NCBI RefSeq assembly: GCF_050624435.1
Contig: NC_134534.1
Coordinates: 63,883,501 to 63,947,500 of the forward strand
DNA: 64,000 nt
Source of the DNA: Tenrec ecaudatus
Taxonomy: Eukaryota; Chordata; Mammalia; Afrosoricida; Tenrecidae
Reading direction: 5' to 3'
The notes beneath the pieces were generated by a model, which had not been told where the DNA came from, made no database searches, and worked only from the letters and a program-made list of their open reading frames with translations. Both the position numbers and the translations under genes were made by a program. Shown one piece after another: positions 10,995 to 23,230 of the stretch (positions are counted from its first letter, which is position 1; each line of letters begins with the position of its first letter).

Positions 10995-13285
10995 ATGCTT
11001 GTAGTCAGTTAACATTCTAGATTTAGCTGTCGTTGCAGCTATGTGTCAATACATCTCCTGACAGTCTTCGTCTTTTTTTGCTGTTCATCCACTTTACCAA
11101 GCATGATGTACTTTCCTGATAATATGTCTAAGTTACATGAAACAGTCTCACTGTGTTCCCTTTCAAGGAGCATTCTGACTATACTTTTTCCAAGACAGAT
11201 TTGTTTGTTCTTTTGGCAGTCCATGTTATTTTCAGTATTCTTCTTCAATATCATAATTTAAATGCATAGATTCATTGTTAGTCTTTATTATTCAATGTCC
11301 AACTTTCACATGTACATAAGGTGATTAAAAATAACATTGCTTGGGAAGGTGGACGTTAGTCCTTAAAGTGACATCCATGTTCTTCAACACTTTAAAAATG
11401 CCTTCTGTAACACTTGCTCAATGCAATATGTCTGCATAAGTCCAGGCAGACTAGAGAAACAAACCCGTAGATTCATATGTTTATGAGAGAGTTTTATATA
11501 AAGTGTAATTGTACATTAAGAAAGCATCTCAACCCAGTCCAGTTCAAGTCCATATTAGCCCATATGTCTGATACCAATCGATAAAGTCCTCTTCAGACTC
11601 ATGAAACACATGCAATGATGCCGAATGCCGAACAATCACAGGCCAGTCAGTAGAAAGTCTTTGGATCCAGTGGCGGTGTAAGCATCGCAATGCTGGCAGG
11701 GGTCTCTATGCAGCTTCTCCAGTTCCCAGGGCACGAGGTCCATCAGTGTAGTGCCATGTGTCTTGTCAGTAGAGCATCTCCAAGGGAGTGACAGAGTCTC
11801 TCTAGCCTCCAAGGATGAAAAACCAGATTTTCCAGAATTCTCAGGAGAAGGCCATGCCCATATGGGGGGCATCATTGGCTATGATCTGATTGACAGACTA
11901 GACTCCATCCCTTCACCCTTAATCCTCACAAGTACCAAATTTGACACCAGATTATGTAACAACCACAATGTCTTTCAACCCCTTGACTGTGGCTTCCATG
12001 AGCATTGATCATGGATGCAAGCAAGTTAAATGTTTTCTCCATATTTCATGATACTATTATCTATTGATCCACTTGTGAGGATATAAGTTTTCTTTATGTT
12101 GAGTTGCAATCCATAACGAATACTGGAGTCATTGATCTTCAACAGCAAGTGCTTCACGTCCTCCTTGATTTCAGCAAACAGAATTGCATCATTTGCATAT
12201 GACAGGTTGTTCATCCTTCCTCCAATCTTGATGTGTCATTCCTCTTTGAATAACCCAGTTTGTATCACTTTTTCAGCATACAGATTGAGTAAGAGTGAAA
12301 TGAAGCAACCCCAGTGCAAACTTTCCTGATTGTAAAACACATAGTGTTCCCTTGATCTACTTGAATGGCTGTCATTGGTCTTGAAAAAGTATATCACACA
12401 ATCCTTTCTATCACTAAGACCATATTTTCCAATTACAGTTTCTTCCTATTTGTTTCTAACTTTTGCATTCCAACTGCCAGAAATTATCAATGTATCCTGA
12501 TTGCATGTTTGATCAAATTATAACTGAAGAATTTGGTAGTTATTCAACTTCTCCCTCACTAACTTTACTGATTAGTGTGTAAATTTGAATAATAATTTTA
12601 ACTGGATTTCCTTGTATTCATTCAGGCATTATGCTAGCACACACAGCATTGCACTTCAAGACAGATTTTCAAATGTTTTCTTGACAACGAATGGAACACC
12701 ATTCCTCTTGAATTTGTCATTACTGTCATATTAAATCATATGATTATCTGATTTAGAATTAAGTACCAGTTAATTTCATCATACTGGTTTCTAGGATTTT
12801 AATCTTTATGTGCTCCATTTCATTTTGACCACTTCTAATTTTCTTAGACTTGTGCTTTGTACATTCTAAGCTTCTATATTGATATGTTTGCAGCTGTTTC
12901 TTCTCATGTTGTTGCTGTTGTTGTTGCTGTACCCCATTAGCAAATAAAGCCCTAAGGCTTATTACATGCATGTCATTATGGTTGATTCTGCTTTGAGAAT
13001 GAAGCTCTTCTTCAGTTATATTTTGAGTGTCTTTCAACCTGAAGGGCTCATCTTTCTGGTACTATGTATGACAATGTTCCACTGCTATTCATTAGGTTTT
13101 CAGTAGCTAATTCATACAAAATGTAGTCTATTTCTTCTTCATTGTCTGTTCTGTTCTTAATCTGGAAATTCTCACTTTGGGTGATCCACCTGGTTATTTG
13201 AATACCAGTGAAGTAGCTTCCAGCATCACAACAACAGGCAAGCCAACACAATACGACTGACAGACAAGTAGTGGTCTCCATCACC
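10995..13285 (-). mobile_element. RTE LINE, minus strand, split and internally deleted
   Basis: Three antisense blocks are seen: 3' RT region (about 11000-11428), RT core (11966-12760; the peptide YANDAILFAEIKEDVKHLL resembles the YADD motif region with D changed to N) and 5' leader (about 12770-13285). The block order is that of one element with the endonuclease part deleted. An LTR at 11429-11965 interrupts it. Non-functional. Confidence 0.8.
11429..11965 (-). mobile_element. ERVL-like solo LTR, antisense, inserted in RTE
   Basis: Non-coding, about 537 bp. On the minus strand it starts TGGTTGTTACATAATCTGG and shares the phrase gtttctctagtc near its end with the LTRs at 19751 and 20519. Flanks caata (11424-11428) and caatg (11966-11970) look like a 5-bp target duplication (4/5). 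The split RTE reads on across it. Assignment to the ERVL/MLT2 type rests on the 'tggtgtcaacttg' start and 'gtttctctag...aacaca' end. Confidence 0.65.
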
Positions 13286-13324
13286 TAGGTTACAGAATCA
13301 TCATTTTTCATTACAACTGTAGGA

Positions 13325-13525
13325 CACTTGTTGGCACATTAGTTAAGCATACAGTGGCAAAGCAAAAGGTTGATGATTTCAGTCTACCAGGCAACTCACA
13401 AGAGAAAGATGTGACAGTCTGCTTTTGTAAACGTGCATAGCCTTGGGAGTCCTATCAGGCTCTTCTCTTCTACTCTGTCCTATAAGGTTGCTATGCATTG
13501 GAATGGATTCCATGGTGGTGGCTCT
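13325..13525 (+). mobile_element. AfroSINE, sense
   Basis: ttggcacattagttaagc head, caagagaaagatgtgacagt middle, and tctgtcctataaggttgctatg tail. Confidence 0.75.
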
Positions 13526-13529
13526 ACCG

Positions 13530-15612
13530 GAATGCTTACCGGTGTAGTCCTCTAGCATGGTAACCCACTGTCTTTATTTCCTGGACATATAGTTACAGTT
13601 TCAGAAACTCACGGGGCAGGTCTAACCTGACAACAGGTTTGCGATATGTCAGTATCAACTCAATGGGAGTCAAAACTATTTTTTGATACATCATCAGATA
13701 TTCTCTCTATTTTATTTCAATATATATTAGAACAGAAATTACTTAAAGGCTATTTTTAACTTTGCTTCTAGTGAATATCATGTATCATGAATTATGTATT
13801 GAGTATCATTTTACCTGGAGATTTCATAATATGCATAGTCCTATTGATTTCCTATGATATTGTTTCCTATGATAATCCTAGTGAATTCCTATGGCATTAA
13901 ATATGATATGTTTGTATGACTATACTATGTGTGTTTAAGATATCATCATTGTAGTTACATGTAATTATCATCGCTATAATATCGATGCTGATTGTATCTA
14001 AAGGTAAATGTCTTTCACAATAGATTCACTGACATATTTTTGTCTTATTCAACAATGATTAAAATTATATTTCCTGACAAAGAGATAGAACACAAAGCAG
14101 AGAACAAAAATTGTTCTTTTCCTTCAAACTGACAAAACAATAATTTCTAAGTAATAAGGAAAAAGTATGTTGACTATTCCTTTAAAAAACCTGTTATTTT
14201 TATCTATTAAAATATCTAGGGGAAAAAGTTATACTGCACAGTTTTATTGTAATTTTTCACAATAGAGTGAATCTTCAATTTTAATGGAAATTAAATATTA
14301 TTTTTTTTCTCTTCAGTCACATATGTCACTTTAGAGAAACGATGATAAGATTTTACACTTTTCAAAAAGCATGTAAAAAATAAACCAGAGAACTCAGAAA
14401 TATTAGCAAATTCAGGCCATGGAACAAAAACCAAGTTATTGGATGACGACACAATAACCTCTTTGACCTTTTGGGACTACTTGGCATCTGTCTGTCAGGG
14501 GAGTAAAGTCTTATTAAGAAAAGCATGTGCAGAAAAAATGTAGAACAATAGTATGACTTTAATATATTATAAAGTAATGCAGACATAATCCACTTTACAA
14601 ACATCCTCATTTAAAAAATTTTCAGGAGGAGGCCATTGGGCAAATTGTGTATCTTTTCTGGCTTTGTGAAAGATATTGCCAATGGCACCCTACCACACAA
14701 GTGAGTAATGCAGTTATTTTGTAAGCATTTTCTAATTCCCTCCTCATGCTAGGATAGATAGCTGGAGAAACTGTTGGTTTGGAACTTGCTTTGGAAGACA
14801 CCACAGTTATAATAAATCCTTTGCACATTTTTGGTATTTATTCCAAATGGGAATAGAATCATATCTAAATATTAGAGCATTTTATCATCTGAACAGCTGT
14901 TATCAGGAAGGCATTATTAAATGCTGTAAGTTGTTTATATCTAGTTTATAGAGAATGGTTATAAATATGAGCATATTTGATTCTTTTGAATAATTTTCTT
15001 AATATTTTTATACATGCCAAATGATGAAATTTCTGTGTAATTTTAGTTGTACTTCTCTTTAAAGCATGGGAAAGTTTTCATTTTTAAAAATCTCATAATG
15101 TTTAAATCTCACACTTTGGCTATCTGTGATATTGGTACTTGATCACTTTTAATCTTAGTCTAAAAAAATTAAGGAAAAACTTTATTCCCACTATTTTACT
15201 TTTGTGGTGAAAAGGTAAGTCAACATTCTAGTCCTGATAGATGAAAACATTGTGATGTTTCTAAGTGTCTTAAGTTACTAGTTTCTGAGATGCCTCTTAT
15301 CTAGCTATCCATGTCAGCCTGTGTTTAATTAGAGTTGCTTTTCCATTTACCATGATTAAGAAAAGGATGATGATGACGAAGCGTTTAGTAATTACAAGTA
15401 TCCCCAATTGTTTTTGTCTACAATGTAAAGCTCAGCTTGTTCTTGTGAAAGAAACTCTTTGTCAGAAATATAGAAGTGACGATGAATATGAGAGCTAGAG
15501 ATTAGCATATTTAAGACTCACTCATATTCTCTACCTGTAGCAATATCTATTAAACTGTAGATATTTAACCTCATGCAGGGATCTGGGAAGCAGAGCTCAC
15601 ACTGGCACTTAC
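13530..15612. other. PI15 last intron, unique part
   Basis: AT-rich, with no gene or clear recent repeat apart from a SINE-like scrap at about 13600-13665. The stretch nearest exon 4 is free of the transposon load found at 9-13 kb. Confidence 0.5.
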
Positions 15613-15728
15613 TTTGGAGCATAATTGCATACCAAGTACACGGCACGTCGCCACACGGACCCCCAGACATTCATGTTCTGGCAAGTATGGATTGCACATC
15701 CAATCCGATTGGAGGTGGCCCACACCAT
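15613..15728 (-). CDS. PI15: PI15 coding exon 4 (residues 176-214)
   Basis: Begins [10 protein letters not shown] directly after a ttcatag acceptor and continues [20 protein letters not shown] and YLVCNYAP. K214 is split over the junction (AA|G), with donor CCAAA|gtaagtgcc. It completes CAP motif 1 and supplies the first half of CAP motif 2. The intron separating it from exon 3 is only 129 nt (15729-15857), so both exons can be viewed in one 380-bp stretch. Confidence 0.95.
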
Positions 15729-15857
15729 CTATGAAATTAGAACACAAATGCCGTCATTGAAGTCAGAGATTACAAAAACAAAATGCCTGCCCACCAAAAC
15801 AGCAAGGCGATTTATTTTCATATATGAACTCGAAATGAATAAAGGACTGCAAATAAC

Positions 15858-15990
15858 CTGCGTGTAATGTGTGCACATGGGGCCATAGCACCGCATAGGA
15901 CACCTGGGGTTGCAATCTTGGGGGTACGGGAATGCATAGTCCTTCACCTCATCGTACCATGGCTTGATCAGCTGGAGAATAGATCGATAC
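15858..15990 (-). CDS. PI15: PI15 coding exon 3 (residues 131-175)
   Basis: Acceptor acctag is just above 15990. The first base completes AGG (R131), then the frame reads [15 protein letters not shown] and on through the Cys cluster [21 protein letters not shown]. The exon stops after HYTQ, so CAP motif 1 is split between this exon and the next. The donor is CAG|gttatttg, weaker than the other donors of the gene. Residue 166 is Tyr where I recall Phe in human. Confidence 0.95.
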
Positions 15991-17631
15991 CTAGGTATGA
16001 AAGGGTAAAATATGAGAATATTAAGTATAGCAGTGGCTAAAAGTTGTCGACTCAAGTTAAATTGGGAATCAATGCTTGGTGTGTGGATTAGTCATGATTG
16101 GGCAAGAATTTAGCCTTCTCTCATCACTACCACCACCAACTGGTGGAATCCTCCTTTCTTCCCAGGAGGATGAAAGTGCCCATGCCTGGTTGCTGTGATA
16201 CTAGAGTTCTCGAAGTATGAATCGGGTTGTTTTAAAAACAGAAATGCAATTATTTTTAGGATTTATCACATATATCTAATGTAATCAACACCAATTTTCC
16301 TCTCTGAGAATTTTATAAACAAAAATTAGATCAATAAATTTAATAGGTCACAGATACCAGAAGAGCTGTGTGCTTATTTTCCTCATTCAACCTGTATGGA
16401 AGAGAATGGCAGTTTGAAATGTGAGATGATGACATTCCATAGGAATATTATCCCATCAATGAGAACAAATACCCATAGTTACAATTACCTAGTTCTGAAT
16501 GGAGCCATAACAGGATTAGAGGGTCTCTGCTCTCTAATCACAGTTATTGCAGCTTTAGTTGGAAACAATCATGTTATAATTTCTCATCCTAATTCTTCAC
16601 CCAAATCCATATTGTATTGCAGGAAATGCAAGACTGGCTTCTGCCAGAGCCTACACACATTTCCGGAGATGGAATAGGCTGATCATTCCAAAAATTTTGT
16701 GGAGGGCAGTGAAGGACCTAGGCTAATCTTTGGATCACACAGGCTGGTGTGCTTCTATGTGACTCAGATAAAGAATGAAATTCAGAGGAGGGTGTACTAG
16801 AATCTCAATTTTAAACACCCAGTTTGTGAAACATTATAGACATAGTGGAAGCCAAAAATCCATTTACAGGGTCCCTGAGTCTCGGGTGAACCCCCGCTGA
16901 TCATAATCTAGGAATGTAAGTAGTCTGCATATCAGACAAAGAACGTCGTGAAGGGGATTTTAGTCAGTGTCTTTGGCTGGACTGTAACTCCTTATCATCA
17001 GCTCTCCCTTTTGAGCCATTTTGAATTTATTCTGGTTTTAAGATATTTTCTGCTTTCTATTCAATTGGTTTTTCTCAGTTTTCTTTGATCATTGTTGCTG
17101 GGTGGGTTCTTTATTGTTTTTTAGTCTTGTTTCATGTATTTCTCTGCATTGGGAAGTCAGGATGGGTGGCTCTATGAAGACAGGACAGGATGAAAAATTA
17201 CCTGGGAGCATGGAAGGGGGAGCTGGGAAAAGGGGAATGGAATTTAAACAGCAAGGAGACCAGAAGGAATGCAAGGTCCCAGAGTCGGTTGGGTGATGAA
17301 TGCGCAACCCTTCTTACAATGACTGATGTGCGGAAGCGCATGTTGATTCTACCCAATAAAACTATTTCACCAAACAGAAAGAAAGAAAGAACACAGGCTA
17401 GGAAAGTGTTCCGAGAATGAACGGGGAGGTGGGTCTTATTAGACCCTTTTAGCTAACTGAATAACATTTGAACCCATCTAAAGTATTCACAGGGAAAGCA
17501 CCTGTCCTTGAAATATTGTGAGCACGCCAATAAATATTTGCTGACATGCCTTAAAATTGGTGTCACTCTACATCGGGCTTCAGAAGAAATAAAGCCAGGT
17601 GAATAAATTGAACCATTAAAACTGTTCCTAC
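15991..17631. other. PI15 intron between exons 2 and 3
   Basis: 1641 bp with no recognised gene or repeat family. A phrase at 16735-16755 (cacacaggctggtgtgcttc) is a tiny L1-type scrap. Confidence 0.5.
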
Positions 17632-17750
17632 CTTCCAGTTCGTACAGATAAATTTTGACCCAAAAATCTCAGCAAGTAAGAAGGTCCATGTTCCCAAATG
17701 CAAGTAGCTGCCCAAGCCTCTGCAGATTTTGCAAGACTTTCATCCCAAAC
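17632..17750 (-). CDS. PI15: PI15 coding exon 2 (residues 92-131)
   Basis: Acceptor ccctag is at 17751 and the donor gtaggaac starts at 17631. Translation begins [17 protein letters not shown] and continues through [21 protein letters not shown]131 is split over the junction. This is the CAP-domain core, including a Glu-His pair (residues 111-112) and the NLS sequon (124-126). The exon length of 119 nt gives phase 0 in and phase 2 out, which fits both neighbours. It is too short and interrupted to appear as a long ORF, and was found from its protein similarity. Confidence 0.95.
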
Positions 17751-18180
17751 CTAGGGGAGAAAAATGCCTTCAGTTTCACTGATTTTTCTGGTACCAATAC
17801 AAATTAAGGAAAGAAACAAGTTGACTCTTTGTTAGGATTATTTCATTGTAGTTTCTGAGATTACTTTAAGCAAAGGAGAGACAATGCACACCAAAATTCC
17901 ACAAAGCACTCAGAGTCCCAGGGTGGCCAGTCACAAGCCCAAATGCTGGAGTGAATGAACCCATCCAAAGCACGTCAGAAGACAGGCTGCATCCACTGCT
18001 TCCAAACGGACACCACCTTGAAAACTCTGGAGCAGCTCCTCTGTCGAGGCACGTGCCACGATGAGCTGGCGTCACTGTGACCCAATGGGAGCGAACTGCA
18101 CAGCAACTTAAGACAATATGGCACACCACAGGAAACCATGTTCTCTTCACAATGCCTGCACATCAGTTTCAGGAAAGGAT
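17751..18180. other. Start of the large PI15 intron
   Basis: No feature recognised. Open frames on the minus strand at 17866-18163 have no family resemblance. Confidence 0.4.
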
Positions 18181-18184
18181 TGTA

Positions 18185-18425
18185 CTAGTTGCCTGTGATT
18201 GACTCCAGTTCATGGTGACTTCACATGTGTCAGAGTAAAACTGGGTGGCATACCATAGTCAGTGGCTGAGCTGGCTAACTCTGACTCATGGAGAGTTCAC
18301 GTATGTCAGTGCTCTCCAAGATTTTCAATGCATAGTTTTTTTTTAATAGTTCTTGGCCAGGCCTTCCATGGTGACTCTGGATGGACTTGCTAGCCTTTGG
18401 GTTAGCAGTCAAGAATATTAATTGT
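18185..18425 (-). mobile_element. AfroSINE remnants, antisense
   Basis: gattgactccagttcatggtg and tctgactcatggagagttcac suggest two merged or duplicated heads, followed by gcctttgggttagcagtc. Confidence 0.6.
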
Positions 18426-18524
18426 TTATAACACTCAAGGACACAAAAGTGGCCAGGGTCTTTAACAAGACATCCTTGAGTAAACTTGAACCTCTAACTC
18501 ACTGATTTTTCATGCAGCATGACA

Positions 18525-18665
18525 ATTTACATTGGGAATAAAGACTCTTGCATTCTTATCCTGGATTTGTGACTGAGAACATGCCACTTATTATCTCTGC
18601 ATTCTGTTAACTCATTTGCTATGTACAGAGATGAGATAAGGTCACCTCCACTTTCTCTTTCATCT
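18525..18665 (+). mobile_element. MIR-like ancient SINE
   Basis: atcctggatttgtgactgag...atgccacttattatctctgc...gttaactcatttgctatg follows the MIR core layout. Diverged. Confidence 0.4.
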
Positions 18666-18884
18666 TTGACTTTTCATTAGGTAAATATAGTCTCCATACT
18701 GCCACCTCAAGGCCAGACATTATGTTGTATTGATCTATGACTTGCTTAGTTCTGTTTTATTCCATAGCACCAGAGAGAGTCAGTCTGGATTATTTTCGAA
18801 ATAAATTTTTTTTAATTTAAGGTATTTAACAGTTAAAAAGATTTTAGCATAGTTGAATCCTATCTTTTGTTTCTTTGAGTGGTA

Positions 18885-19055
18885 AAAACAGTTGATACTC
18901 TTGACTGCTAATCCAAAGGTTAGCAAGTCCATCCGGAGTCCCCAGGGAAGACCTGATCAAGTCCTTATGAAAAATCAACTATCAAAAATCCTGGAGAACA
19001 CAGTTCTACTCTGATATGAACGGAGACTCCATGAGTCAGAGTTGACAGCCACTAG
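18885..19055 (+). mobile_element. AfroSINE, sense, diverged
   Basis: ttgactgctaatccaaaggtt and ccatgagtcagagttgacagc. Confidence 0.7.
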
Positions 19056-19129
19056 AATAATAAGACATATCCTACTTTTATATTCCTTTGTACTTTTATT
19101 ATGAATGTTAAAAAACAAACCAAGAATTT

Positions 19130-19412
19130 ATTTTTTTAATAAATCATTTTACTGGGGTTCATACAACTCTTATCACAATCCATACATACATCAATTGAGT
19201 AAAGCACCCTTATACATTCATTGCCCTCATCATTCTCAAAATTTGCCTTCCACTTGGGTTCCTGGAACCAGTTCATTTTCCTTTTTATCCCTCTCCCTCC
19301 CTCCATTATTTTATCTTATCTTATACTTCCTGGCATCTCTTCTCATCCACCTTCCTGTTGCCCATCCCCCAGAGAGGAGGTTACATGTAGATCCCTGAGA
19401 TCGGTTCTCCAA
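19130..19412 (-). mobile_element. L1 3' end, antisense
   Basis: ttcatacaactcttatcacaa through gaggttacatgtagatccctg; the same 3' terminus as the copies at 9283 and 31955. Confidence 0.85.
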
Positions 19413-19750
19413 GAATTTCAAGTTAAAAAAAAATCTTATTATTGCATCTTTTGTTGACATTGTTAAAAGGGATTTGGCATGTAGAAGCTGAAGTGTTACT
19501 GATTCTCAATTAGGTTTTCTTATTTGCAAGTATCATAAATGAGTTGTTGGAGAATGCACTGAATTACCAGATAGGCGTGTATTGTCTGTCTTTCTTCCAG
19601 AATTATCTCTTTTAGGAAACTAAACTCAGATGCTGCTAATTTAATTCCAAGTCATGGAAACACTATGTGTGTCAGAAAAGGATTGTGCTCCACAGAGTTT
19701 TCAAAGGGCAGGAGATCACCAGGCGTTTCTTCTGAGGCACCTCTGGGTGG

Positions 19751-20260
19751 TATGGTAGTTACATAATCTGGTGTCAACTTGATACTATTGAGTGAAGGGG
19801 TGGTGTTTAGCCTCTCAATCAGATCATAGCTTGATGACTTCATCTGGAGGTGCAATGGAGATAAATAGCTCACTGGAGGCCAGACACACTCTCTGCTTGT
19901 CTCCCTGCTACACATTTCTGTTGACAAGCCAGAAGGAAGTACATTGATGAAGCCAGAGCTCTGGAGCTGGAGAAGCCAAGTGGATACTCACACCAGCACT
20001 GAGAGGCTTCCATCATCTCTGGAATTTCTACCCACTGGCCTGTGATCTTTCTGTATTTGGTGTCATTGCATGTGTTGAGTGAGTCTTAAGAGGAATTTAT
20101 AGGCTGGTATTGGACAAATAGGCTAATATCAGATGTATGGACTTGATTTGGACTGGGCTGGGATGTTTTCTTAATGGAAAGTTTCTCTTTGATATAAAGT
20201 TCTCTCATATACATATGAGTGTCTCTGGATTTGTTTCTCTAGTCAACACAGCCTAACACA
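19751..20260 (+). mobile_element. ERVL-like solo LTR
   Basis: 510 bp, non-coding. Starts tatggtagttacataatctgg, ends gtcaacacagcctaacaca, flanked by ggtgg (19746-19750) and gatgg (20261-20265), a 4/5 match to a 5-bp target duplication. Same family as the LTR at 11429. No internal retroviral genes adjoin it. Confidence 0.65.
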
Positions 20261-20518
20261 GATGGACTCAAACTGTCAAACTTTTGGTGAACAGATGAGT
20301 GCTATAAACATTTGCTTACCTTTACTTCTCTGAAAGAATATGCTGGGAAGTGTGGTAGGCTCCCACAGATCCCTTTGACTCCATATGGGAGATGTGATCT
20401 ATTCTCTTGTGATGCCTTCTTTAAACAATGGTTTTCCAGGTGGGATTCAGACCTATCTCCTACAGAAATGAATTTCCAATTTGATAGGGGAACCCTGAAA
20501 TTTGGAGGTTGCATAGTA

Positions 20519-20981
20519 TGATAGGTATTTTTGGTACCAACATGGCTCCCATAGGAACATGTGGATGGAGTTTTGCCTGTCAGTAAGGTCTCAGCTTGAT
20601 TGGAGGGCGACAGGGATAAACGGCTCACCAAGGCAGGCCTCTTTCTCTTCCTCCCCAGAGATGAGCCACACACACTCTCTGTTTCACTTTCCTGTTGGCG
20701 AGCCTTGTGGCTGAGACCTGCCAGAGCCTTGTGTTGCTTTCACTGCCATTGGATCCACAAGACTACACCCACCAGCCTGTGATCCTCCTGCGGTCTCTAT
20801 CATTGCACATAGCTGTGTGAGTCTGAAGAGGGATTTATGGACTAGTATCATACTTATGGACTTGATGTGGACTGGGCTTGGCTATTTTCTTGAAATCTGA
20901 TTATTCCTTGATATAAAGCTCTTTCATACACATATATAAGAACCATTGGATTTATTTCTCTAGTCAGCCTGGCCCAACACA
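20519..20981 (+). mobile_element. ERVL-like solo LTR, second copy
   Basis: Starts TGATAGGTATTTTTGG and ends cagcctggcccaacaca. The inner part (ggacttgatgtggactgggc...gatataaagctctttcatac) aligns with 19751-20260. About 460 bp. No clear target duplication. Confidence 0.55.
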
Positions 20982-21214
20982 CATTATGTCCACTGGTAAA
21001 ACACATGTATGTTTATTGTCTCTGTCTTTCTCTATAGGCTGAGGCTCCAAGAAGAAGACAGCCAAAGGATTTATCTCCTTAATCTCCAGTAGTGTTTAAT
21101 TTCACGAGTATGATGAGATGTCTGAGGTTTGAAATGATAATTTATTTAATAATTATAGGAATTTCCAAGGAAAACAGGATTTCTGGAAAGAGTGGCCAAT
21201 ATGCAATATTATTT

Positions 21215-21560
21215 CCTGTCCTGGATACCAACGAGTCCCTACACAGAGCAAAGAGTTGGGCGCTAGAATGTGATCTAAAGATTGCAGGTTTTAACTCACT
21301 CTACGGCTCCTTAAAAGACAAATCTGGCTATCTGCTTCTGAAAGGTCAAAGATATTCGAACTCTGACAGACATAGGGTCACTGTGAGTCACAGTAATTCA
21401 ATGGAAACCAACAGAAAAATAGCTGAAAGGTTGGTGGTTGGAACCCACCCAGGAACACATGGAGAGGCCGGCCTGAATATCTGCTAGGAAGAGGGCGCCT
21501 TAAAAACCGGATGGGAAAACCCTGCTCTGGACCCATAAATCGTAGACTTAAGAGACCCGG
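21215..21560 (+). mobile_element. Two tandem AfroSINE copies, sense
   Basis: 21215-21405 ends in agggtcactgtgagtcacag. 21420-21560 begins ctgaaaggttggtggttgg and continues to accggatgggaaaaccctg. Confidence 0.75.
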
Positions 21561-21564
21561 GGAT

Positions 21565-23054
21565 ATTAATTTTAAAATGACATCTGTAGCATCTACTCTC
21601 CACACGGAAACTGCCCTCCAGGATATATAAAATTAACATACAAAGGTCACACTTGGAATTCTGGGAAGTTTCTAAATTCGCCATTGTTATGAATGCTGTC
21701 ATAAGAATGCTTTTATGACATCACACAGGAATGAGTTTCCTCGGACATTTGTGCAATTTTCTTCTCATGTATGCAGTATAAAGTAAAGGCATTTTATGTA
21801 AAGTAGCTTTAAAAAAAACATTTTGTTTGGGTTATTTAATCCTTTTCGGGGCTCGTCCGGTGGGGAAATGAGTGCTGATTTGTAGACGTGAAAACCAGCC
21901 ATTAAAAAAATAAATAAATAGTGATGACAAAATTATTTCCCTTGAGAGAAGCCAAAAGCTTTAAAAACACTTCAGAGGCATGATTGCAGTTCTGTTTTAA
22001 TATTCTTGGGTTTATCCCCATCGAATGCCAGGGAAGAGTTGAATATGTGAGAACTAGTGTTAAACCAGATGGGGGATCGGATCTGAGCTTTGCTTAAGGC
22101 TAGAGGAGGGGTGGGTGAGATGAGAGACTGATGAAGAAAATAATTTGTGAGAATTATCTAGGAACTGGTTAGTTTAATGACATGATATTCAATGTTTTTA
22201 CTTTGTAAGTGTGAGAGAGGGTCAAACGCCTTCATTAAAAAAATCCTTTTAGTCTCAAAAACAAATTAAAAAAATGTGGCATTACATTGTGAAATATCAA
22301 GGCTGGATTCTAAGCATGTTGAAATTATAATGAATCATTTCCTCAGGTAAAGCAAGTGCTCCTTCTCAGGCAGGTAGGAGCGGTAACTTGGATAACAAGA
22401 TGATGTAAAGTGCACACTTCTTGAGGACTTCTGAATTGGATCATTGCCAGGAACACAAAGAACAGAATAAACCCGCCTCATGACCTCTTTTCTTTTTCCC
22501 ACTACTGAATCCTCTTTCTCTTTCCTTTTACCATAAGAGTTCTTTAGATTTGTCTTAACTTGAAACTTTCCATTTTTCTTCACCTTTTCTGTCTTAAATA
22601 TAGATGGATCCCATCACTTTACGGAAACTCCTTGAAGTAAACACATCATGGTCATTTCTTAGTCATTGTCTTACTTGACCAATCCTTGACTTTCAGCATA
22701 ACTAAGTCCTATTCCTCCAAGACATGCTTTCATCTTTGGTGTCATGATACCACATTTGCTGTTTTTTCTCGGACTGCTGATTCTCTATCTCTTAGCTCAT
22801 TCCACTTCATCTCCTTGATCTTAGAGTGCTCATGGGCTCTCCAGGCTCGTTTCTCTTTTTGGTGAATGACATCCATTGCCTTCATAATCTCGTCCAGTCT
22901 CATGAATCGAAACAGCTTACATGCAAACCCTATTATTTCATATTAGATCTCCAGATATTTCCCCTGGATTTCAGACTAATTTGTCCACTGACCTACTTTA
23001 AGTCATACTCACCATGTCCAAAATTGAGCAGAGAGGTAGCAAATAATGTCCTTC
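21565..23054. other. Intronic, no gene seen
   Basis: No recognisable recent repeat. 22820-23030 resembles an old, unassigned mammalian LINE-like text (ccatgtccaaaattgagcag), too weak to name. Confidence 0.4.
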
Positions 23055-23062
23055 TTCTAGTT

Positions 23063-23230
23063 CAGTGGTCAGTAAACCATTGGTGATGGGCAAACCTGCT
23101 CCACATATTGTCTATGCCAGTTTCTGTGCTATGACAGCAGAGGTAGGCAGTTGCAAGGAACAACATAAGGTCTGGAAGCCTGAACAGATTTATTATCAGG
23201 CCCTTTACTGAAAAAGTTCACTGACTACCA
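23063..23230 (+). mobile_element. hAT-Charlie non-autonomous element (MER1-like)
   Basis: Starts CAGTGGTCAGTAAACC, contains attgtctatgccagtttctg, and ends aaaaagttcactgactacca. Flanked by ttctagtt (23055-23062) and tactagtt (23231-23238), a 7/8 match to the 8-bp duplication expected for hAT. Exact subfamily unsure. Confidence 0.6.

Noticed and set aside
15729..16055. Single 108-codon ORF covering PI15 exon 3
   Set aside because: Only 15858-15990 is coding. The upstream part and the VICSPLF tail are intron read-through.
21485..21500. Second CTCF-like word (aagagggcgcc)
   Set aside because: Lies inside a SINE copy, and the left half of the motif is poor.
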